NCBI RefSeq assembly: GCF_001612685.1
Contig: NZ_BDAY01000082.1
Coordinates: 1-55,567 of the forward strand
Direction: 5' to 3'
DNA length: 55,567 bases
Source of the DNA: Nocardia altamirensis NBRC 108246
GTDB lineage: Bacteria; Actinomycetota; Actinomycetes; Mycobacteriales; Mycobacteriaceae
The notes beneath the pieces were generated by a model, which did not search any database, was not told where the DNA came from, and was given only the letters and a program-made list of their open reading frames with translations. Position numbers and translations under genes: made by a program. This document shows positions 16,189 to 25,250 of this stretch, piece after piece; the stretch's first letter is position 1; each line of letters begins with the position of its first letter.

Positions 16189-17864
16189 CCTCGCCGACCT
16201 ACTGGGCGGCCATCGACCGGTTCCGTGCGTTCGCGCGCACGGAACCGGATCGGGAAGCGGTCATCTTCCCCGACGGGAAGACCGGCGCGGACCTGCCGTC
16301 CTATCGACACATCAGCTATCGCGAGCTCGACGACTGGTCCGAGACGATCGCCGAGCGGCTCACCGCGGCCGGGGTCGGGTCGGGCACCCGCACCATCGTG
16401 CTGGTGCTGCCGAGTCCTGAGCTCTACGCGATCCTGTTCGGGCTCTTGAAGATCGGCGCCGTGCCCGTGGTCATCGACCCGGGCATGGGCCTGCGCAAGA
16501 TGGTGCACTGCCTGCGCGCGGTCGAGGCGGAGGCGTTCATCGGCATTCCGCCCGCGCACGCGGTGCGGGTGTTGTTCCGGCGCAGCTTCCGCAAGGTGCG
16601 GACCACGGTGACCGTTGGCAAGCGCTGGTTCTGGCGCGGCGAGCGGCTCGCGGCGTGGGGCACCACGCCGACCGGCACCGCGCCCGAGCGGGTGCCCGCC
16701 GATCCCGGCGATGTGCTCGTCATCGGATTCACCACCGGCAGTACCGGTCCCGCCAAGGCTGTGGAACTGACGCACGGCAATCTCGCGTCGATGGTCGAGC
16801 AGGTGCACACCGCCCGCGGCCGGGTCGCGCCGGACACCTCGCTGATCACGTTGCCGCTGGTCGGGATTCTCGACCTGCTGCTCGGATCGCGCTGTGTGCT
16901 ACCGCCATTGATCCCGAGCAAGGTCGGCTCGACCGATCCCGCGCACGTCGCGGACGCGATCGACCGGTTCGGGGTCAAGACGATGTTCGGCTCACCCGCG
17001 CTGCTGATCCCGCTGCTGCGGCACCTCGAACAGCAGCCGACCGAACTGAAGACGTTGCACAGCATCTACTCCGGTGGCGCACCGGTGCCGGACTGGTGCA
17101 TCGCCGGGCTACGTGCGGTGCTCAGCGAGGACGTGCAGATCTACGCCGGGTACGGGTCCACCGAGGCACTGCCCATGTCGCTCATCGAATCTCGGGAACT
17201 GTTCGGCGGGCTGGTGGAGCGGACGCATCGCGGCGAGGGCACCTGCATCGGTAAGCCAGCGGATCAGATCGAGGCCGGCGTGGTCGCCATCACCGACGAT
17301 CCGCTGCCGACCTGGGCGCGGGTCGAGGAGCTTGCCGGCGAGCTCGACTCCTCGCGCGGGATCGGCGAACTCGTCGTCGCGGGGCCGAATGTCAGCACGC
17401 ATTATTACTGGCCGGAGGAGGCGAACCGGCAGGGCAAGATCGTCGACGGTGACCGGATCTGGCATCGCACCGGCGATCTCGCCTGGATCGACGACGCGGG
17501 CCGAATCTGGTTCTGCGGACGCAAGAGCCAGCGGGTGGTCACGACCGCAGGGCCGATGTTCACCGTGCAGGTCGAGCAGATCTTCAACGTCGTCGCCGGT
17601 GTGGCGCGGACGGCGCTGGTCGGCGTCGGTGCGCGGGGCGCGCAACGGCCGGTGCTCTGTGTCGAGCTGAAACCCGATGCGGTGGCGGCGACGGTCAAAG
17701 CCGCACTGCGGGCCCGCGGAACCGAGTTCGAGCTCACCCGTGCGATCGACGATTTCCTGGTGCATCCCGGGTTCCCCGTCGACATCCGGCACAACGCCAA
17801 GATCGGGCGCGAGCAGTTGGCGCAGTGGGCGGCACCGCGGATCGGCGCGGAGGCGAAGCGATGA
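16185..17864 (+). CDS. nltC: Beta-lactone synthetase NltC (OleC-type adenylate-forming enzyme)
   Basis: 559 residues of the acyl-CoA-synthetase/luciferase fold. P-loop TTGSTGPAK (183-191), YGSTEALP (323-330), RTGDLAWIDDAGR (428-440), WFCGRKSQRV (442-451) and C-terminal Lys539 (HNAKIGRE). The YGSTEALP and FCGRK blocks are those of OleC rather than of ordinary fatty-acid ligases. OleC-type enzymes use ATP to close a 2-alkyl-3-hydroxy acid into a cis beta-lactone. The GTG start overlaps the nltB stop as GTGA, and its own stop overlaps the next gene as ATGA. Confidence 0.87.
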   Translation: MTSPTYWAAIDRFRAFARTEPDREAVIFPDGKTGADLPSYRHISYRELDDWSETIAERLTAAGVGSGTRTIVLVLPSPELYAILFGLLKIGAVPVVIDPGMGLRKMVHCLRAVEAEAFIGIPPAHAVRVLFRRSFRKVRTTVTVGKRWFWRGERLAAWGTTPTGTAPERVPADPGDVLVIGFTTGSTGPAKAVELTHGNLASMVEQVHTARGRVAPDTSLITLPLVGILDLLLGSRCVLPPLIPSKVGSTDPAHVADAIDRFGVKTMFGSPALLIPLLRHLEQQPTELKTLHSIYSGGAPVPDWCIAGLRAVLSEDVQIYAGYGSTEALPMSLIESRELFGGLVERTHRGEGTCIGKPADQIEAGVVAITDDPLPTWARVEELAGELDSSRGIGELVVAGPNVSTHYYWPEEANRQGKIVDGDRIWHRTGDLAWIDDAGRIWFCGRKSQRVVTTAGPMFTVQVEQIFNVVAGVARTALVGVGARGAQRPVLCVELKPDAVAATVKAALRARGTEFELTRAIDDFLVHPGFPVDIRHNAKIGREQLAQWAAPRIGAEAKR

Positions 17865-18142
17865 GAACGACAGCACTGCGGGCGATTCCCGTACTCGGCT
17901 GGATATACCTGGCGGCCGGTGTGGTCGCGATCGCGACGAATCGAGTGCCGGGCAACCGGCTGCTGCGCGCCGCGTGGTGGATCGATGCGTTCCTCAGCAT
18001 CGTGGTGCACGCGGCCCAGATCCGGCCCGCGCTGCGGGCCGCCGAAGGATCGGGCCGCTCCCCCGTCGAGACGGCGGTGCTCACCCAGATCTTCGGAATG
18101 ACCTGGTGGCGAACGCAACCCGAACAGGAGAAGGTCCGATGA
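17861..18142 (+). CDS. Small membrane protein embedded in the nlt cluster
   Basis: 93 residues, joined by ATGA overlaps to both nltC and nltD, so translation should be coupled on both sides. Two hydrophobic segments are visible: GWIYLAAGVVAIAT (about 11-25) and WWIDAFLSIVVHAAQI (about 37-52), then a charged stretch and a conserved-looking TQIFGMTWW near the end. No family is recognised. It might anchor the otherwise soluble NltC/NltD at the membrane, or bind the hydrophobic intermediate; this is inference from position only. Confidence 0.75.
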   Translation: MRTTALRAIPVLGWIYLAAGVVAIATNRVPGNRLLRAAWWIDAFLSIVVHAAQIRPALRAAEGSGRSPVETAVLTQIFGMTWWRTQPEQEKVR

Positions 18143-19185
18143 GCAAGGTATTGGTCACCGGTGCGTCCGGCTTCCTCGGCGGCGCGATCGTGCGCAGGCT
18201 GGTGCGCGACGGCGCCAACGATGTGTCGATCCTGGTGCGGCGCACCAGCAATCTCGCGGATCTCGGTACGGATGTCGACCGGGTCCAGGTCGTCTACGGC
18301 GATCTCACCGACCAGGCGTCGCTGGTGCAGGCCACCAACGGTGTCGACATCGTGATCCACAGCGCCGCACGGGTGGACGAGCGCGGCACACGGGAACAGT
18401 TCTGGAACGAGAACGTGCGCGCGACAGAGCAGCTCCTCGATGCCGCGCGGCGCGGCGGCGCGTCCCGGTTCGTGTTCATCTCCAGCCCGAGTGCACTGAT
18501 GGACTACGACGGTGGCGACCAGCTCGATATCGACGAGTCGGTGCCTTATCCACGCCGCTACCTGAACCTGTACTCGGAGACCAAGGCCGAGGCCGAGCGC
18601 GCCGTATTGGCCGCGAACACCACCGGATTCACCACCTGCGCGCTGCGGCCGCGGGCGATCTGGGGCGCGGGCGACCGGTCGGGGCCGATCGTGCGGCTGC
18701 TCGGGCGCACCGGCACCGGGAAGCTGCCGGACATCTCGTTCGGGCGCACCGTGTACGCGTCGCTGTGCCACGTCGACAACGTCGTCGAGGCCTGTGTGCG
18801 GGCCGCGACCTCGGATGCGGTGGGCGGCAAGGCCTATTTCCTCGCCGATGCCGAAAAGACCAACGTCTGGGAGTTCCTCGCGTCGGTCGCGACGGATCTC
18901 GGCTATCAGCCGCCGACCAGGAAACCGAACCCGAAGGTGATCAACGCGGTGGTCGCCGTGCTCGAAACCGTCTGGCGGATACCGGCTGTCGCCACCCGCT
19001 GGTCGCCGCCGCTGTCGCGCTACGCCGTCGCGCTGATGACCCGCAGCGCCACCTACGACACCAGCGCCGCCACTCGCGATTTCGGTTACCAGCCGATCGT
19101 CGACCGGGACAGCGGGCTGGCTTCCTTCCTCGCCTGGCTCGGCACGCAGGGCGGGGCCGTCGAACTCACTCGAAACCTGCGCTGA
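18139..19185 (+). CDS. nltD: 2-alkyl-3-ketoalkanoic acid reductase NltD (OleD-type extended SDR)
   Basis: 348 residues of the 3-beta-hydroxysteroid-dehydrogenase/epimerase type. NAD(P) site VTGASGFLGGAIVRRL (residues 6-21), DLTD, the catalytic Ser in FISSPSAL (about 115-116) and YSETK (145-149). OleD enzymes reduce the beta-keto acid made by OleA to the beta-hydroxy acid that OleC cyclises. The start overlaps the upstream small gene (ATGA). Position right after nltC agrees with the nlt gene set. Confidence 0.87.
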   Translation: MSKVLVTGASGFLGGAIVRRLVRDGANDVSILVRRTSNLADLGTDVDRVQVVYGDLTDQASLVQATNGVDIVIHSAARVDERGTREQFWNENVRATEQLLDAARRGGASRFVFISSPSALMDYDGGDQLDIDESVPYPRRYLNLYSETKAEAERAVLAANTTGFTTCALRPRAIWGAGDRSGPIVRLLGRTGTGKLPDISFGRTVYASLCHVDNVVEACVRAATSDAVGGKAYFLADAEKTNVWEFLASVATDLGYQPPTRKPNPKVINAVVAVLETVWRIPAVATRWSPPLSRYAVALMTRSATYDTSAATRDFGYQPIVDRDSGLASFLAWLGTQGGAVELTRNLR

Positions 19186-19210
19186 GCACACTGCAGTACC
19201 GGAGGCAATC

Positions 19211-20410
19211 ATGTACCCCGACACCGTCTTCCGCAGGAAGATCTCGCCAACGGAGCGCCTGTACTTCTTCACCAGGGAGGTGACTCCGCCCTTTCTGATG
19301 CACATGGCCGTGCACGGCACGGGCAGCATCGACCCGGTCGCGTTGCAGCGGGCGGTCGAGGTGGCGTCCGAGGCCAATCCCGGTGCGCGCCTGGTGCGCG
19401 ACGGCGACTACTGGGTGGACAGCGGCGTCGCGGCCACCGTGCGGGTGGTGCCGGACTGGACGCTGGACTACGCAACGCTGGAAAACGATGCGGTGCTGAA
19501 CAGTCCGATGGGACCGACACCCGATCGGACCACCGAGGTGCTGCTGCTGACCGGTGCCGAGACCACCCTCGTGTTCCGGGTCTTCCACGGCGTGATGGAC
19601 GGAATGGGCATGCGGATGTGGGCCGACGACGTGCTCCGCGCACTGCGCGGTGTGCCGCCGATCGGCGCGCCCGACGCGATCGCCGACACCGAGCTGGTGG
19701 CGCAGGTCGGCTCCCCCGGCAGGCAGACCCTGGTGCTCCCGACCTATCCCGCCCCGACCGGAACCGGCCGCCAGGATCCGCAGGCCGTGCGGTGGTTGTT
19801 GCGGCACCGCACCATTCACGCGACCGGAAAGGGCCTCGTCGCCCGGGTCTCCGCAATCCTGGCCGCCGCCAACGGGCGCAACTCCCGCTTCATGGTCCCG
19901 GTCGACCTGCGCAGGCACGACCCCGCCCTGCGCTCGACCGGAAATCTCGCGCTACCACTGTTTCTCGATGTGGCGCCTGGCGACAGCTGGGACACCATCA
20001 GCGCACAGATGCGCGCCGGATTGCAGGCCCGCACCGAACTCAACCAGCTCGACAACGGCGGCCTGTCGAAGTTCCCGCCCGCCGCGGTGCGCGCGGTGCT
20101 GCGGGTGAGCAACTGGCTCGGCGCCAGACTCAACCGGAACATGGTCTCGGCCACCGTGTCCCACATGGGCAAGGTCGACCTGGACGAGCTGGCCATCCCC
20201 GGCTGGACGCCGACAACGATGCGGGTGCTGCCGCAGCACACCGGGTCGATGCCGCTGCTGTTCGGCATGGTCGAGGTGCGCGGGAAGATCGAGCTGACGG
20301 TGTCGTGTCGCAACGGCGCCGGGATCGAAGCGCGTCTGGAGGCCCTGCTCGACACGATCGCCAGCACGCTGGAAGCCGATCTCGCGACCCACGATTCACC
20401 TGCCCGATGA
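19211..20410 (+). CDS. Condensation/PapA-like acyltransferase
   Basis: 399 residues with the fold of condensation-domain and polyketide-associated acyltransferases. The active-site motif is FHGVMDG (H126-x3-D130-G), the HHxxxDG motif with the first His replaced by Phe, the second (catalytic) His kept. RFMVPVDLRRH resembles the structural DFGxG-region. It starts 25 bp after nltD with GGAGG, and its stop overlaps the MMPL start. PapA proteins esterify lipids that MmpL partners export, so a role in acylating or trapping the nlt product is plausible but not shown. Confidence 0.75.
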   Translation: MYPDTVFRRKISPTERLYFFTREVTPPFLMHMAVHGTGSIDPVALQRAVEVASEANPGARLVRDGDYWVDSGVAATVRVVPDWTLDYATLENDAVLNSPMGPTPDRTTEVLLLTGAETTLVFRVFHGVMDGMGMRMWADDVLRALRGVPPIGAPDAIADTELVAQVGSPGRQTLVLPTYPAPTGTGRQDPQAVRWLLRHRTIHATGKGLVARVSAILAAANGRNSRFMVPVDLRRHDPALRSTGNLALPLFLDVAPGDSWDTISAQMRAGLQARTELNQLDNGGLSKFPPAAVRAVLRVSNWLGARLNRNMVSATVSHMGKVDLDELAIPGWTPTTMRVLPQHTGSMPLLFGMVEVRGKIELTVSCRNGAGIEARLEALLDTIASTLEADLATHDSPAR

Positions 20411-22521
20411 CTGCCATGGCCCGACTGATCATCGCAAGGCCGCGCACGGTGCTCGCCGTCGTGGTCGGCGTGATGCTGCTGCTCGGCCTGATCGGCGCGC
20501 ACACCGCCGACAAGGTCAGCGCCGCCGGATTCACCGACCCGCACAGCGAGTCGGCGCTGGTCGATCGGCTGGTGCGCGAGCACTTCGGCCCGCAGACGCC
20601 CGACGCGGTCGCGCTGTACACCGCGCCGGAAGGGCAGACACTCGACGATATCGGCCCGCGGGTGCAGCAGTCGCTGGCCACCATCGATCCGAGCCTGTTG
20701 CAGCGCCCGATCGAAACCTATTGGAACAGTGCGCCGCCGCGGAAACAGTTCATGAAGTCGGCCGACAACCGGCAGGCCATCGCCGCCGTTTTCCTGGCGG
20801 GCGACGACAACCGACGGGTCGCGGCTTACCCCGATATCCAAGGGGCACTGGAAGTTCCTGGCGTCCCGACCAAACTGTCCGGCTACAGCGCGCTGGCCAC
20901 CCAGATCAACACCCAGTCGCAGCACGACCTCGTCCGGGCCGAATCCCTCTCGCTGCCGCTGACATTGCTGATCCTGGTGCTGGTGTTCGGCGGCCTGGTC
21001 GCCGCCGCGCTGCCGGTGGCGGTCGGGGTGCTCGCGGTGCTCGGTGCGATGGGCGTCATCCGGGTGCTCACCGAATTCACCGAGGTGAGTACGTTCGCGG
21101 TGAACATCGCCTCGCTGATCGGGCTCGGCATGGCGATCGACTACGGGCTCTTCCTGGTGACCAGATTCCGGGAGGAGCTCGCCGGTGGGCACGCCATCGA
21201 GGCCGCGATCGCGCGCACCTGCGCCACCGCAGGCCGCACCGTCGCGTTCTCGGCGCTGCTGCTGATCTGTGCGTTCGCAGGCACTTTCGTCTTTCCGCAG
21301 GCGGTGCTTCGCTCGTTGGGTTTCGGTGCGATCGCCGCGGTGGCGCTGGCCGCGTTCCTCTCGCTGACGGTGCTGCCCGCCTTGCTTGCCCTGTTCGGCA
21401 CGCGAATCGGCAAGGCGGGCCGCAAGGATCGGACCGAGCGTTTCTGGGGGCGGGTGGTGGACGCCGTGCTGCGGCGGCCCGGCGTCGTCACCGTCGTGGT
21501 CGGCGCGGTGCTGCTGGTCCTCGCCGCACCGCTCACCGGTGCGACACTCGGCGATATCGACCATCGGGCGTTGCCCGCGGGCAACGAGATGCGCACCACC
21601 GTCGAGGAACTCACGGCGCGCTTCCCCGCGGCGAGCAGCGGTGTCACCGCCGTCCTGCACGGCATCGACGGCCCGCCGCAATCGGCCACCGTCGACGCGG
21701 CGAGCACCGCGCTGAGCCACGTCGATGGCGTGAAACAGGTGCTACCCGTCGGCCGCGCCGACGATTTCGTGGTGTTCCACGCCTTCCTGGATGCCACCGA
21801 TCGCAGCGAACGCGCGACGGCCACCGTCAAAGACATTCGGGCGCTGACTCCCCCGGACGGCACTGAGCTTCGCATCGGCGGCGACACCGCGGCGACTGCG
21901 GACAGCGTCGATTCGATCGTGCGGGCCATGCCGTGGATGATCCTCGCGATGGTGACCGCCACCGTGCTGCTGCTGTGGGCGGCGTTCCGGTCGATCGTGT
22001 TGCCGCTCAAGGCCGTTGTCATGGCGTTCCTCAGCCTTGCCGCCACGTTCGGCGTGCTCACCTGGATCTTCGACGACGGTCACCTGGCCGGTGTGCTCGG
22101 CGTCAGCCCCGGTCCGCTGGCCGCGGGCATGCTCGTACTGATCATTGCGGTCGTATTCGGGTTGTCCACCGACTACGAGGTTTTCCTGCTGTCGCGGATG
22201 GTCGAGGCGCACAGCGCGGGCGCCGATACCGCAAGCGCGGTGCGCACCGGCACGCTCAAAACCGCGCGGGTGATCACCGCTGCCGCGACGCTGCTCATCA
22301 TCGTCACCGGCGCCTTCACGCTTTCCCCGTTGACCCCCATGCGTTTTCTGGGTCTCGGCATGATCATCGCGCTGCTCATCGACGCGACGCTGGTCCGCAT
22401 GCTGCTGGTCCCTGCGCTGGTCAAGTTGATGGGCCCGGCCAACTGGTGGACGCCGGGTCGCCGACGTCGCCTCGTCCCGGCCACGGTGGAGCAGGTGACA
22501 GAGCCGGCCCCGATTCCCTGA
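20407..22521 (+). CDS. MMPL-family (RND) lipid transporter
   Basis: 704 residues, two MMPL repeats each with one N-terminal helix, a periplasmic domain and a five-helix bundle, about 12 membrane segments in all. The paired proton-relay motifs are GLGMAIDYGLFLVTRFREE in the first half and VFGLSTDYEVFLLSRMVEA in the second. The start overlaps the acyltransferase stop as ATGA. MMPL proteins export complex lipids to the outer envelope; here it is probably the exporter of the nlt-derived lipid. It is the last gene of the run. Confidence 0.9.
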   Translation: MTAMARLIIARPRTVLAVVVGVMLLLGLIGAHTADKVSAAGFTDPHSESALVDRLVREHFGPQTPDAVALYTAPEGQTLDDIGPRVQQSLATIDPSLLQRPIETYWNSAPPRKQFMKSADNRQAIAAVFLAGDDNRRVAAYPDIQGALEVPGVPTKLSGYSALATQINTQSQHDLVRAESLSLPLTLLILVLVFGGLVAAALPVAVGVLAVLGAMGVIRVLTEFTEVSTFAVNIASLIGLGMAIDYGLFLVTRFREELAGGHAIEAAIARTCATAGRTVAFSALLLICAFAGTFVFPQAVLRSLGFGAIAAVALAAFLSLTVLPALLALFGTRIGKAGRKDRTERFWGRVVDAVLRRPGVVTVVVGAVLLVLAAPLTGATLGDIDHRALPAGNEMRTTVEELTARFPAASSGVTAVLHGIDGPPQSATVDAASTALSHVDGVKQVLPVGRADDFVVFHAFLDATDRSERATATVKDIRALTPPDGTELRIGGDTAATADSVDSIVRAMPWMILAMVTATVLLLWAAFRSIVLPLKAVVMAFLSLAATFGVLTWIFDDGHLAGVLGVSPGPLAAGMLVLIIAVVFGLSTDYEVFLLSRMVEAHSAGADTASAVRTGTLKTARVITAAATLLIIVTGAFTLSPLTPMRFLGLGMIIALLIDATLVRMLLVPALVKLMGPANWWTPGRRRRLVPATVEQVTEPAPIP

Positions 22522-22708
22522 ATCTCCGCATCCGGCAACGCTGCTCGGCCGGTTCGGCACACCTGCCGCCCGAAACGCCCGATTCTTCCCGACCGAATCG
22601 ACCGAGTTGTCCGCGAATGTCCACTTTGTGAACCAATCTTCGTACAGTTCGTCGCCACGCCGCCGCGAAGATTGCAATACATCCGATCTATCCCCAGGCT
22701 TAGCTCCC

Positions 22709-22912
22709 ATGTCTGCCCCCTGCCCCTCGTGCTCCTGGCCATCGCCGATGCTCGTCTCGACGCATGGTTCGGTGCGGTATCTGCGCTGCGTATGCGGCAG
22801 ATGGTTGGTGGCGCACGGTGGCGGGGTCACCCTCGTGACCGGTCGACGGGCCTGCACCACCGCGGTGGTGCAGGCCGAGCATCTGGAGTTGATCCCGCGC
22901 CCTGAGAGCTGA
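22709..22912 (+). CDS. Small zinc-ribbon protein, hypothetical
   Basis: 67 residues starting MSAPCPSCSW; a CPSC pair near the N-terminus and a CVCG pair about 24 residues later form a plausible four-Cys zinc ribbon. The C-terminus is TTAVVQAEHLELIPRPES. The frame is open further up to 22607, but that part does not look like protein. No family name is known to me. It converges with the thioredoxin-reductase-like gene. Confidence 0.5.
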   Translation: MSAPCPSCSWPSPMLVSTHGSVRYLRCVCGRWLVAHGGGVTLVTGRRACTTAVVQAEHLELIPRPES

Positions 22913-22941
22913 TCGGCGCATACGCCAGGCGCTTTCGTCGA

Positions 22942-23964
22942 TCAGAGGCCGTGGCGACGATCGTTGCCCACCAATTCGCTGACCAGCGACTCGCTCTCGG
23001 CCGAGAACGGGTCGCGCCACACGGCCACCGCCTGGCGGGTGTCCTCGGCGACCAGATCGGCGTTGATCTGTGCCGCCGCGAAGGCTCCCGCCGCTGCCGC
23101 GCCGCCGACCTGCGCGGAAAGATCGGTGACGTTGCCTGCCGCCCAGATGCCTGGTGCTTCGGTGCGGCCGGTCGCGTCGACGGGAATGTGCTCGCCGAGA
23201 CCCGACGGATGCGCAACGGGCCGAAGTCCCAGTGCGGCAAGGAAGTCGGTGCGTGCGCGCATCCACGACATGACCGTCACTGCCTCGCGGGCAACTACGG
23301 TACCGTCGGACAGCCGCACGCCGGTGAGGCGATCATCGACCACCTCGAGGGACGCCACCTCGCCGTCGACCACCCGAATGCCGCGGGCGGCAAGCTGTTC
23401 CGCGTCGGCAACGGTCAGCGAGGGCATGACGTGCGTGAAGAGCGTGACATCGGAGCTCCACTGCCGGAACAGCAATGCTTGATGTACCGACATCGGTCCG
23501 ACGCCGAGCACACCGATCGCTTGGTCCCTGACCTCCCAGCCGTGGCAGTACGGGCAGTGCACGACGTCACGACCCCAGCGCTCCCGCAGCCCGGGGATGT
23601 CCGGTAGCTCATCGACGAGGCCGGTGGTCACCAGCAGCCGACGCGCACGGACCACGCGTCCGTCCGTCGTCCGCACCTCGAAACCGTCGGCCACCCGCGT
23701 CGCCCCCTCGACCTGGCCGTGCACCACGTCGCCACCGTACTCACGCAGTTGTGCGCGGCCGCGTGCCAGCAGCTCGCTCGGCGGGATTCCGTCCAGAGCG
23801 AACAGCCCGTGGACTCCCGAAGCCGGGGCGTTGCGCGGCTCGCCCGCATCGAGCACCACCACCGAGCGGCGCGCGCGGGCCAGCATCAGCGCCCCGCCCA
23901 ACCCGGCCGCGCCGCCACCGATAACCACCACGTCGTAGCCGTCTTTCCGCTGTTCAGTCACCAT
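22942..23964 (-). CDS. Thioredoxin-reductase-like NAD(P)/FAD oxidoreductase
   Basis: 340 residues. FAD site DVVVIGGGAAGLGGALML, redox pair in VVHCPYCHGWE, second nucleotide site GVLGVGPMSVHQALLF and C-terminal GIWAAGNVTDL. The CPYC motif is a dithiol as in low-molecular-weight thiol/thioredoxin reductases; mycobacterial-type homologues are often annotated as thioredoxin reductase. The ATG at 23964 has GGAGG upstream; the open frame to 24123 is not needed. A cluster of palindromic half-sites lies 41-66 bp upstream. Confidence 0.88.
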   Translation of the reverse strand: MVTEQRKDGYDVVVIGGGAAGLGGALMLARARRSVVVLDAGEPRNAPASGVHGLFALDGIPPSELLARGRAQLREYGGDVVHGQVEGATRVADGFEVRTTDGRVVRARRLLVTTGLVDELPDIPGLRERWGRDVVHCPYCHGWEVRDQAIGVLGVGPMSVHQALLFRQWSSDVTLFTHVMPSLTVADAEQLAARGIRVVDGEVASLEVVDDRLTGVRLSDGTVVAREAVTVMSWMRARTDFLAALGLRPVAHPSGLGEHIPVDATGRTEAPGIWAAGNVTDLSAQVGGAAAAGAFAAAQINADLVAEDTRQAVAVWRDPFSAESESLVSELVGNDRRHGL

Positions 23965-24004
23965 GACCACCTCCACGACCACCATGCGCGCGCATCGGAT
24001 CGGG

Positions 24005-24030
24005 TGGCAATATTTGTTGCCGAATCGGCA
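24005..24030. promoter_or_regulatory. Triple GGCAA half-site operator candidate
   Basis: GGCAA (24005), TTGCC (24016) and GGCAA (24026) alternate in orientation. The right pair makes the perfect palindrome TTGCCGA-A-TCGGCAA (24016-24030), and the left pair GGCAA-x6-TTGCC. It lies just upstream of the thioredoxin-reductase-like gene. Confidence 0.6.
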
Positions 24031-24261
24031 AGTTGTCGAGATGAGGTACCCGACCAGGGCGAGCGCACCCTGCCCAAGAAGCCGAATGACCGTTCGGTTG
24101 TGCGGAAAATCAGTCGAGCTCATACCTGCTGGTCGATAGACTCAGTGTCGTGGAGTGACGACCCGATGGCTAGTGCACCCGCCGAATGACGCTGCCCCCG
24201 AAGGGGTTTCAGCGGTGATGCGGGCCGCAGTTTCTTACCCACCTTCTGCAGGGACTACACG

Positions 24262-25005
24262 ATGACCGACACAACCTTCCTTTCGCATGTCGCCGACCAG
24301 CTCACGGTGCTACCCGGTGTGCGCGCCGTCACGCTCGGCGGATCACGGGCGCAAGGCACCCATACGCCGGACAGCGACTGGGATCTCGCCGTCTACTACC
24401 GCGGCGATTTCGACCCCGGGCATCTCAGGGAGATCGGCTGGCCCGGCGAGGTGTCCGACCTCGGCGGCTGGGGCGGCGGGGTGTTCAACGGCGGCGCCTG
24501 GCTCACCATCGAGGGCCGGAAGGTCGACGTGCACTACCGCGATCTCGACGTGGTCGAGCACGAGCTCGCCGAGGCCAGGGCAGGCCGATTCCATTGGGAG
24601 CCACTGATGTTCCATCTCGCAGGCATCCCGAGTTATCTGGTCGTCGCCGAACTCGCCGTCAACCAGGTGTTGCGCGGGCGACTGCCACAACCCGAATATC
24701 CCGAGGCGTTACGGCTTGCGGCACCGCCGATCTGGCGGAATCGGGCCTCGCTGACCCTCCGATACGCGACGGCCGCCTACGCCCGCCGTGGCCAAGCCAC
24801 CGAGGTCGCAGGCGCACTCGCGGTCGCGGCCATGCAGACCGCGCACGCGATCCTCGCGGAACGTGGCGAATGGACCACCAACGAGAAGCGCTTGCTGGAG
24901 CGCGCCGGGCTGCGCGACATCGACATGATTCTCGCCGACCTCCATCCGAACCCCCCAGCCCTGACCCGAGCGATAGCCGAAACCGAAGCGCTACTGAACC
25001 GCTGA
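24262..25005 (+). CDS. Nucleotidyltransferase-domain protein
   Basis: 247 residues. The Pol-beta-type site TLGGSRAQGTHTPDSDWDLA (about 25-44) shows the GS-x10-DxD signature, and KVDVHYRDLD supplies the third acidic residue. The C-terminal helical part resembles substrate domains of aminoglycoside adenylyltransferases and MNT-like proteins, but no drug specificity can be assigned. The start has an AGGGA upstream. It stands alone; no HEPN-type partner gene is adjacent, which argues against a MNT/HEPN toxin-antitoxin pair. Confidence 0.8.
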   Translation: MTDTTFLSHVADQLTVLPGVRAVTLGGSRAQGTHTPDSDWDLAVYYRGDFDPGHLREIGWPGEVSDLGGWGGGVFNGGAWLTIEGRKVDVHYRDLDVVEHELAEARAGRFHWEPLMFHLAGIPSYLVVAELAVNQVLRGRLPQPEYPEALRLAAPPIWRNRASLTLRYATAAYARRGQATEVAGALAVAAMQTAHAILAERGEWTTNEKRLLERAGLRDIDMILADLHPNPPALTRAIAETEALLNR

Positions 25006-25022
25006 CCTCCCGACCGAAGTCG

Positions 25023-25250
25023 TCACTGCTCGGGGGCGAGGATTTTTCCCGTGTCGGCTACTCGGACCAGGATTGCCTCGATGGGGCAGGAATCGGCGGC
25101 GTCGATGACTACGTCGTCAGGGTCGATGGTTTCGGCTCGTGGGCTGGAGCGGCCGTCGACGAGGGTGAAGTGGTCGGGGGCCATGCCGACGCAGACACCT
25201 GAGCCGAGGCAGGTGTCCCGGTCGACTTCGATACTCCACTGTTCAGGCAT
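25023..25250 (-). CDS. Ferredoxin ([3Fe-4S]/[4Fe-4S] type) for the adjacent P450
   Basis: 75 residues. CLGSGVC (Cys-x5-Cys) near residue 14 and SCPIEAI near 54 bind the cluster; the loop with only two Cys in the first motif indicates a 3Fe-4S type. It overlaps the end of the P450 gene by 8 bp and so is cotranslated with it. It should pass electrons to that P450 in the cytosol; the reductase is not in the window. Confidence 0.9.
   Translation of the reverse strand: MPEQWSIEVDRDTCLGSGVCVGMAPDHFTLVDGRSSPRAETIDPDDVVIDAADSCPIEAILVRVADTGKILAPEQ

Noticed and set aside
24262..25005. Nucleotidyltransferase as half of a MNT/HEPN toxin-antitoxin system
   Set aside because: Length (247 residues) exceeds MNT antitoxins and no HEPN gene is adjacent.
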